Source: Bin87 sp034423595 (lineage in GTDB: Bacteria > Chloroflexota > Dehalococcoidia > Lucifugimonadales > UBA3495). From it: a stretch of DNA of 64,000 bases. This document shows, piece after piece, positions 59,546 through 64,000 of this stretch. The first letter of the stretch is position 1. The number at the start of each line of letters is the position of its first letter. Where the stretch lies: NCBI GenBank assembly GCA_965207025.1, contig OZ242258.1, positions 186,001-250,000 of the forward strand, read 5' to 3'. The notes beneath the pieces are model-generated. The model had not been told where the DNA came from and did no database searches. It worked only from the letters and a program-made list of their open reading frames with translations. Made by a program: the position numbers and the translations under genes.

Positions 59546-60400
59546 TCAGGCCTGGCGAGGTTGACGGCGCAGACGGGCCAGCAGAGTCCAGCGCTTTGGG
59601 GAGACTACTACGGTGACCAGCAGGAGGGCCACCGACACCACCACTATCGCCGGGCCAGTGGGCAAGTTGAAGTGGAAGGACAGGTACAGGCCAATGACGA
59701 TAGCAGCCAACGCGACGCCTACGGTGGCAGCCATCATGGTGGCCAGACGGCGGGCCAGCAGGCTGCCGGTAACCGCCGGAACCACCAGCAGCGACATCAC
59801 CATAACGTTGCCGACCGTTTTCAGGGCGGCTACCGTGGTCAGAGCCACCAACAGCGGCAGCAGGTACTCCAGGAATCGCACTGGCAGACCGGAAGCCTCC
59901 GCGACGGCAGAATCGTAGGTGGTGAAGACCAGCTCTTTATAGAGCAGCCACACAACGAGCAGAACGCCGCCGGCCAGCAGGCCGACCGCCAGCACGTCAT
60001 TCCACGAAGCGCCCAGCACGTTGCCGAACAGGATGCTCATCAAGTCCCCGGCGTAATTTTCAGAGGCGTTGATCAGGATTACGCCAACTGCAAAGCCGCC
60101 GGCGAAAAGCACTCCAATCACCGCGTCCAATCGTACCCCGGACCGTCTGGATATCAACGAGATGGCGAGGGACGCCGGCACTGCCCAGCACAGGGCGCCG
60201 AGGAATATGTTGGCTCCGAACAGGAACGCCGCTGCCATGCCGGTCAGGGCCGAGTGCGCTATTGCGTCTCCCAGGAACGCCATGCCGCGCAGTACGACGA
60301 AGGTACCGACCACTCCGCAGGCGGTTGCGGCGAGGGCGGACACCAGCAGCGCCCGCTGCATGAAACCGTACTGCATGGGTTCTACTATCAGGTCGAGCAC
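59546..60400 (-). CDS. znuB: Zinc/manganese ABC-3 family permease
   Basis: A 284-residue permease of the ZnuB/TroC family with about eight membrane helices. Family features are LVSALAATACGVVGTFVVLRGMAFLGDAIAHSALTG, LIGRRSGVRLDAVIG-like cytoplasmic loops, NVLGASWNDVL, and KTVGNVMVMSLLVVPAVTGSLLA. It lies 75 bp after the ZnuA-AztD fusion gene; the corresponding ATPase (znuC) is missing from the locus. A family A repeat lies between these two genes. znuB is used for function; aztB-like is possible. Confidence 0.88.
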   Translation of the reverse strand: MLDLIVEPMQYGFMQRALLVSALAATACGVVGTFVVLRGMAFLGDAIAHSALTGMAAAFLFGANIFLGALCWAVPASLAISLISRRSGVRLDAVIGVLFAGGFAVGVILINASENYAGDLMSILFGNVLGASWNDVLAVGLLAGGVLLVVWLLYKELVFTTYDSAVAEASGLPVRFLEYLLPLLVALTTVAALKTVGNVMVMSLLVVPAVTGSLLARRLATMMAATVGVALAAIVIGLYLSFHFNLPTGPAIVVVSVALLLVTVVVSPKRWTLLARLRRQPRQA

Positions 60401-60420
60401 GGATCTCCTCCTGGCAACAA

Positions 60421-60448
60421 GTAGGGGCGAATTATTATTCGCCCCTAC
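60421..60448. repeat. Short palindromic repeat, family A copy 6
   Basis: GTAGGGGCGAATTA with TTATTCGCCCCTAC, in the gap between the ZnuA-AztD fusion and znuB. The hairpin could reduce expression of the permease relative to the binding protein. Confidence 0.75.
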
Positions 60449-60475
60449 ATCCTGATTGGCAACAGCGCGATGCGA

Positions 60476-62917
60476 TCAGTGCAGCAAGTCGTGCAGCGCG
60501 TCGGCATTCGCTCGCATCATGCCGAGGTAATCGGGATAGGCGTCGGTCGGGAGGGAGTGGATGATGCCGACCTGGATGTTGGCATCGCGCGCCACCTGCT
60601 CCAAAGCGTCGGCGGAGAACTGCGGTTCCGCGAAAACCGCGGGCAGCCCTTCGTCATTCACCAGATCCAGCACCCGGGCAATGTCATCGGGCGAAACATC
60701 TCCGCCATGGCCGCCCACGAAAGCCATCACTTCCATATCGTAACGGGTCCCAAAGTAGCCGAAAGCGTCGTGGAAGGTGACGATGACCCGGTGTTCCTGC
60801 GGGATGTGCGACAGTTCCTCCGCGATGTAGGCGTCCAGGGCTTCGAGTTCGTCAATGTAGGCAGCCGCGTTATCCATGTACAGGCTGGCGTGGTCAGGAT
60901 CTGCGGCGGCGAGGCCATCGGCGATCTGGTTCACGTAATGAACGACCATGCGGGGGTTCTGCCAGAAGTGCGGGTCGCCCGCGCCGTGATCATGGCCGTG
61001 GTGATCGTGGCCGTGACCATCCGATGATTCCATCGACCCTGAACCATGGCCGTGGTCGTCGTGGCCCTGCTCGGGGTGGTCGCCCTCTCCCAGGATGCCG
61101 ACGAAGGCAATCTTGGTGGGCGTGCCGGCAACGTCCCAGTGCTCCATGACTTCGAGGTCATGGGTATCCAGGGCCAAAACTTCTCCAGCGGCAGAGTCGG
61201 TGATGAAGATATGCCCCGGCGCGGTGGCGATATGTGGACGCGCCCAAAAGCCGGGATCAATGTCGTCGGACAGGACCGTGTCGGTGGAGGCCAGCAAATC
61301 GGCGTCGTGAGCGTCGTACATCCGGATTTCGCCGTCGCTCATCACCACCAGCAGCAGTTCGCCGTCGTAGCTGAGTGCCACTTGGATCGGACGCAGATCA
61401 TCGCTGGCTGCAATCAACTGCTCCATCGCGCCGTCTTCGGGTTCTACGATGTACAAACCCACCGCGGAGCCCAGGGCAAAGAAGTGGTCGAGGCCGTGGT
61501 AGCCCCAGACCGATGTGATGCGAAAATCGTCGGGCGAACCGGCCGGGCCGGAGATGAAATCGTGTTCGTAGTGTCCGTCGTGATACTCGACGACGAGGAC
61601 GCCGCCGGTGCATCCGAAGACGGCCATGTGCCCGTTGCCGGCGTCGCCGTGCAGGTCGGGGCAGCCCTCCGCGGTGTACAGCACGTGGCCGTCCAGATCG
61701 CGGATTTCCGCGCCAATGGGCAGCCGGTATTCCTGCGGGTTCTGGTCATAGTTAGGGTGCTGAAGGGAAACGGCGAACACGTCGCCTTCCAGGGGAATGG
61801 CGGCGCCGTGTTGGGCGCCGGCGTTCATCATCACCGGGACCCAGGCGTCGCCCTCGTGTTCCAGTTCGTGCTCGTTGATCAGCGCGATGTCGCCGGAGCC
61901 GTCATAATAAACCGTGGCCCATTCTTCGCCGACGTACAGGTGAACCGGGCGGTCGCCGGTCAGGTTCGCTTGGAGCTTATGGAGGTCAGTTTCGACCAGG
62001 TCGAAGTGGTCGCCGTGTTCTTCCAGGTAGATGCCGCCATCGAAAATGTGGACGGCGTTGGCGTCGGACGACACGGCAATGGCATAGCGTCCGCTGGCCG
62101 TGGGGTAGATGCGGCCGGCGCGGGAGCCGAGGTCAAACTCTCCCTCGTGGACATGGCCGGATTCCAGGTCGATCACCGAGAGAGAACCGGTTTCTCCGTC
62201 GCCGATGAGCAGCCGGCCGTGCAGTTCGACCGACTCTTCGTGGTCGCCATGGCCATGGTCGTCGTGGCCATGGTCGCCTTCGGGGTAGGGCAGTTCCACC
62301 AGTTCCTGGGGCTCCAACCCATCCGAGGCGACAACCCTGATGGCATCCGCAGACGCGGCGTTGTCGATCAACTCTTCCACTTGCGAGGCGAGGCCGGCGC
62401 CGTTGCTGACGGTAACCTTCGCTTCCGCGATGCGGACGCTATCCTGTGGGGTGCTGTTCCAAGTGTGAACGTCGCTGCCGGCGGGAACCAGGGTATGCAC
62501 GGAGACGCGGTCGCCCCCAACGTTATCCACCAGGTTAGCCAGCAGGGCGTTGCCGGCGACCACGTTGATGGGTTCCGCTTCGGATTGCATCGCTGGCGCC
62601 GACTGTTGTGGCGCGGATTGTTGCGGAGCGGATTGTTGCGGAGCGGACTGTTGTGGGGCCGAGGTCTGGCCGCTACTCGCCGGCGCCGGCGTGCTGGCGG
62701 AGGTTGAGCCCGCGGAAGCGTTCCCGGCCGGAGCGCTTGTTGGGGCCGTACCTGCGGGGGCAGACGAATCAACCGGAGGGAGCGTCGATTCGTCGCCTCC
62801 GCAGGCGGTCATAAGTAGGCCGGCCAGCAGCGCGACGACGAAGATCGTCGCCAGTACGCTACGGGCTGGCGTGAAGAAGCTTGAGATGGGAAGAAAGGCG
62901 GCTGGTAGTGTGGGCAT
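60476..62917 (-). CDS. Zinc-binding lipoprotein: ZnuA/AztC fold with AztD-like propeller inserted
   Basis: An 813-residue lipoprotein (lipobox MTAC, Cys39; linker 43-112 with four SAPQQ repeats). ZnuA N-lobe spans about 116-212, with zinc ligand His151 (SDVHTW). An AztD-like propeller follows (about 230-608): EEHGDHFDL, GDRPVHLYVG, CPDLHGDAGNGHMAVFGC with Cys419/Cys436. The ZnuA C-lobe covers about 647-813, with His650 (DPHFWQNP), His716 (VTFHDAFGYF) and probably Asp792. His/Asp-rich segments at 214-226 and 612-645 border the insert. In other bacteria AztC (binding protein) and AztD (zinc chaperone) are separate. Start ATG 62917 has GAGG 8 bases upstream. Confidence 0.9.
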   Translation of the reverse strand: MPTLPAAFLPISSFFTPARSVLATIFVVALLAGLLMTACGGDESTLPPVDSSAPAGTAPTSAPAGNASAGSTSASTPAPASSGQTSAPQQSAPQQSAPQQSAPQQSAPAMQSEAEPINVVAGNALLANLVDNVGGDRVSVHTLVPAGSDVHTWNSTPQDSVRIAEAKVTVSNGAGLASQVEELIDNAASADAIRVVASDGLEPQELVELPYPEGDHGHDDHGHGDHEESVELHGRLLIGDGETGSLSVIDLESGHVHEGEFDLGSRAGRIYPTASGRYAIAVSSDANAVHIFDGGIYLEEHGDHFDLVETDLHKLQANLTGDRPVHLYVGEEWATVYYDGSGDIALINEHELEHEGDAWVPVMMNAGAQHGAAIPLEGDVFAVSLQHPNYDQNPQEYRLPIGAEIRDLDGHVLYTAEGCPDLHGDAGNGHMAVFGCTGGVLVVEYHDGHYEHDFISGPAGSPDDFRITSVWGYHGLDHFFALGSAVGLYIVEPEDGAMEQLIAASDDLRPIQVALSYDGELLLVVMSDGEIRMYDAHDADLLASTDTVLSDDIDPGFWARPHIATAPGHIFITDSAAGEVLALDTHDLEVMEHWDVAGTPTKIAFVGILGEGDHPEQGHDDHGHGSGSMESSDGHGHDHHGHDHGAGDPHFWQNPRMVVHYVNQIADGLAAADPDHASLYMDNAAAYIDELEALDAYIAEELSHIPQEHRVIVTFHDAFGYFGTRYDMEVMAFVGGHGGDVSPDDIARVLDLVNDEGLPAVFAEPQFSADALEQVARDANIQVGIIHSLPTDAYPDYLGMMRANADALHDLLH
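62597..62662 (-). repeat. Tandem SAPQQ codon repeats
   Basis: Four 15-bp units encode repeated SAPQQ (residues 86-107) in the lipoprotein linker. The flexible stretch would let the zinc-binding part reach away from the membrane. Repeat copy number may vary between strains. Confidence 0.8.
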
Positions 62918-62969
62918 GGGTTTAACCTCGTGTTTGGATAAGGGAATCGCGGGGATTAGTTGGACTTAG

Positions 62970-62994
62970 TATCAACTTAGGGTGTTAGTTGATA
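62970..62994. promoter_or_regulatory. Candidate Zur operator: 25-bp palindrome upstream of znuA-aztD
   Basis: TATCAACT and AGTTGATA are perfect 8-bp inverted arms separated by nine bases. It ends 53 bp before the ZnuA-AztD start codon, in the promoter region read leftward (a possible -35 TTGCTA and -10 TGATAC overlap it). The AGTATCAA motif recurs here twice and once at the fur promoter. The neighbouring regulator gene makes zinc-controlled repression plausible; the link is inference. Confidence 0.6.
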
Positions 62995-63051
62995 GCAAGT
63001 ATCAAATTCCAGTACGGATGGTGGGATGGCAAGTGGGCGGTTGTACCGGAC

Positions 63052-63516
63052 TCAGTCAGCGCAGGCGGCGCAGCGGCCATAGACCTCGAGCCAGTGGCCA
63101 CTCATACGGAAACCGGCTCTGTCGGCAGTGGCCCGAAGTATCTCCTCAACGTCGCAATCCACCAAGTCCTCCGACACGCCACAGATGGCGCAGAGCATGT
63201 GGTGGTGGTGCTCCTGGTGGCTGAGTTGGTATCGGAGTTCGCGGTCTTCCAGCAGGACCCGACAGACCTGCTCGGTTTCCACCAACAGACGCAGGCCGCG
63301 ATAGACGGTGGCACGTCCGACGCACGGGAGGGCGGCGCACAGCTCCTCGGCCGTGAAAGGTCGTCCCTGGGCGGCGGCGGCGCTGATGACGAGGCGGCGG
63401 GGTTCGGTGTCCCGGTAGCCCTGTCGCGTCAGCTGGGCAACGATGTCATCAACCACGGCAGCGGAAACCGGGGTGGGATGGTGGTGGCCTTTGTGTTTTG
63501 CGGTGCTGGTGGTCAT
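63052..63516 (-). CDS. Fur-family regulator, probably Zur
   Basis: A 154-residue Fur-family repressor. The winged helix (about 20-80, TEPRRLVISAAAAQG to GRATVYRGLRLLVE) is followed by a dimer/metal domain: HQEHHHHMLCAICG gives the regulatory histidines and the first CxxC, and CAAC ends the protein, forming the structural zinc site. The start is ATG 63516, not 63537, because the latter lies in the -10 box. As the first gene of a zinc-uptake run it is probably Zur rather than Fur. His-rich N-terminus HKGHHH. Confidence 0.88.
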   Translation of the reverse strand: MTTSTAKHKGHHHPTPVSAAVVDDIVAQLTRQGYRDTEPRRLVISAAAAQGRPFTAEELCAALPCVGRATVYRGLRLLVETEQVCRVLLEDRELRYQLSHQEHHHHMLCAICGVSEDLVDCDVEEILRATADRAGFRMSGHWLEVYGRCAACAD

Positions 63517-63519
63517 ATT

Positions 63520-63563
63520 GATACTGCGTATCTGCATTTTACGGTGAGATGCCCTTTTGTCAA
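63520..63563 (-). promoter_or_regulatory. Sigma-70-type promoter and palindrome of the fur/zur gene
   Basis: Read leftward: TTGACA (63563-63558), 16-base spacer, TAAAAT (63541-63536). A 13-bp perfect palindrome GATAC-GCA-GTATC (63532-63520) lies over the expected transcription start, just before ATG 63516. It shares AGTATCAA with the znuA upstream region, so autoregulation is plausible. Confidence 0.65.
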
Positions 63564-63640
63564 CCCTGACTTCCGGCTTGACGCTGTGGCAGGCCGGCGT
63601 TTATATTCGGGAGCATCAACAGACCTCGGGAGTATTTGCC

Positions 63641-63880
63641 ATGCCGATTTATGAGTATTCGTGTCCCCGCTGCGGGTACAGGTTTGAGAAGCTGCAATCC
63701 ATGTCTGCCACCGGCGCCGACTGCCCGATCTGCGAACAGCCGGCCAAAAGGGCCATTTCGGTGTTCGCTGCGGTTAGCAAGAGCGACAGTTTCGCCAGCG
63801 ACATGTCTGATCTGGGCGGTTCGCCCATGCCGGCCCCGGTGGGACATTCGCACGGGGGATTCTGCGGCTGCGGCCACTGA
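63641..63880 (+). CDS. FmdB-type zinc-ribbon protein
   Basis: A 79-residue FmdB family protein: MPIYEYSCPRCGYRFEK (Cys8, Cys11) and DCPICEQPAKR provide the zinc ribbon. The C-terminus GHSHGGFCGCGH is rich in His and Cys and may bind metal, which is notable beside the zinc-uptake genes. ATG 63641 is preferred over the upstream in-frame start because it gives the family-typical MPIYEY opening and has GGGAG upstream. Second FmdB-like gene in the window. Confidence 0.83.
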   Translation: MPIYEYSCPRCGYRFEKLQSMSATGADCPICEQPAKRAISVFAAVSKSDSFASDMSDLGGSPMPAPVGHSHGGFCGCGH

Positions 63881-63903
63881 GTCTGCTTCAGACCCGAACC
63901 CGT

Positions 63904-63976
63904 TTGGGGGCGGTCCGCCAGAGGCGGACACCGCCCCCAATCTTTTGGTCTGGGGCGGGCACAAGGCCGCCCCTAC
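63904..63976. repeat. Two GC-rich inverted repeats (family A-like) at the right edge
   Basis: A first hairpin TTGGGGGCGGTCCGCC / GGCGGACACCGCCCCCAA (63904-63940) is followed by GGGGCGGGC / GCCGCCCCTAC (63952-63976), whose end matches family A. They lie downstream of the FmdB-like gene and could act as a terminator region. Confidence 0.65.
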
Positions 63977-64000
63977 GATGTCAGATGGTGAGCGGTGAGT

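Noticed and set aside
59474..60424. 316-codon plus-strand open frame over znuB
   Set aside because: Gln/His/Gly-rich translation typical of an antisense shadow; znuB is clear on the minus strand.
62597..62662. Regularly repeated 15-bp units as a possible CRISPR-like array
   Set aside because: They are contiguous in-frame SAPQQ codons without spacers, so they are a protein linker repeat.
61046..62707. 553-codon open frame antisense to the zinc-binding lipoprotein
   Set aside because: It is a shadow frame: low-complexity Val/Gly-rich translation, no ribosome site, no recognisable domain, and the opposite strand encodes clear ZnuA and AztD motifs.
1..64000. tRNA, rRNA, riboswitch or integrated prophage
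   Set aside because: I found no cloverleaf, rRNA-like stretch or phage structural genes by eye; a covariance-model search would be needed to exclude small RNAs.

Overview
The window is one contiguous, gene-dense piece of a high-G+C bacterial chromosome. It has no rRNA, tRNA or CRISPR array that I can see. The gene content suggests a free-living aerobic heterotroph of the Chloroflexota, perhaps a Dehalococcoidia/SAR202-like lineage. The reasons are the paired CaiB/BaiF CoA-transferases, several LLM flavin-dependent oxidoreductases, GMC oxidoreductases, DUF1800/DUF1501 partners, a caa3-type oxidase cluster and a peptide-type ABC transporter. That placement is inference from gene families, not from a marker-gene tree.

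Layout. 1-7.5 kb: 3' part of gyrA, an alpha/beta hydrolase, a large three-part fusion (degenerate HD-like region, AroQ-type chorismate mutase-like region, archaeal-type TrpRS-like region), the normal trpS, and two poorly characterised genes. 7.6-13.4 kb: thiolase-like protein with its DUF35 partner, two HEPN/PaREP1-like genes, a lipoprotein gene with an apparent frameshift, an MBL-fold hydrolase, a SnoaL-like protein and an acetamidase/formamidase. 13.4-17.9 kb, minus strand: a HIRAN/HipA-like kinase pair placed directly after two CaiB/BaiF CoA-transferases. 18-27 kb: heme A and heme O synthases and the caa3 oxidase genes (subunits II, I, III, IV), interrupted by the remnant of a MNT/HEPN toxin-antitoxin pair. 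27-35 kb: hydrolases, TrmO, an S1C protease, a small kinase-like protein, a ThDP enzyme and a VOC protein. 35-50 kb: oxidative catabolism genes, with two related GMC oxidoreductases flanking DUF1800, DUF1501, an NHL propeller and an isochorismatase-like hydrolase, followed by SulP, LLM, lactonase-like propeller, Uma2 and SDR genes. 50-55.5 kb, minus strand: a family-5 ABC importer (binding protein and two permeases, no ATPase) and a PQQ-like propeller. 55.9-59.4 kb: a PAS-LuxR regulator, DUF3179, and a PIN-like/AAA ATPase pair. 59.5-63.5 kb, minus strand: a zinc uptake locus with a Fur/Zur regulator, a ZnuA/AztC-type binding protein carrying an AztD-like propeller inside it, and a ZnuB permease. 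The ATPase is absent.

The most unusual items are the AztD-in-ZnuA fusion with its candidate Zur operators, the HD/chorismate mutase/TrpRS-like fusion upstream of trpS, a 136-bp MITE-like element with perfect 15-bp inverted ends and 8-bp target duplications, and at least four families of short palindromic repeats scattered between genes. One of these repeats appears to lie in frame inside a GMC oxidoreductase gene.
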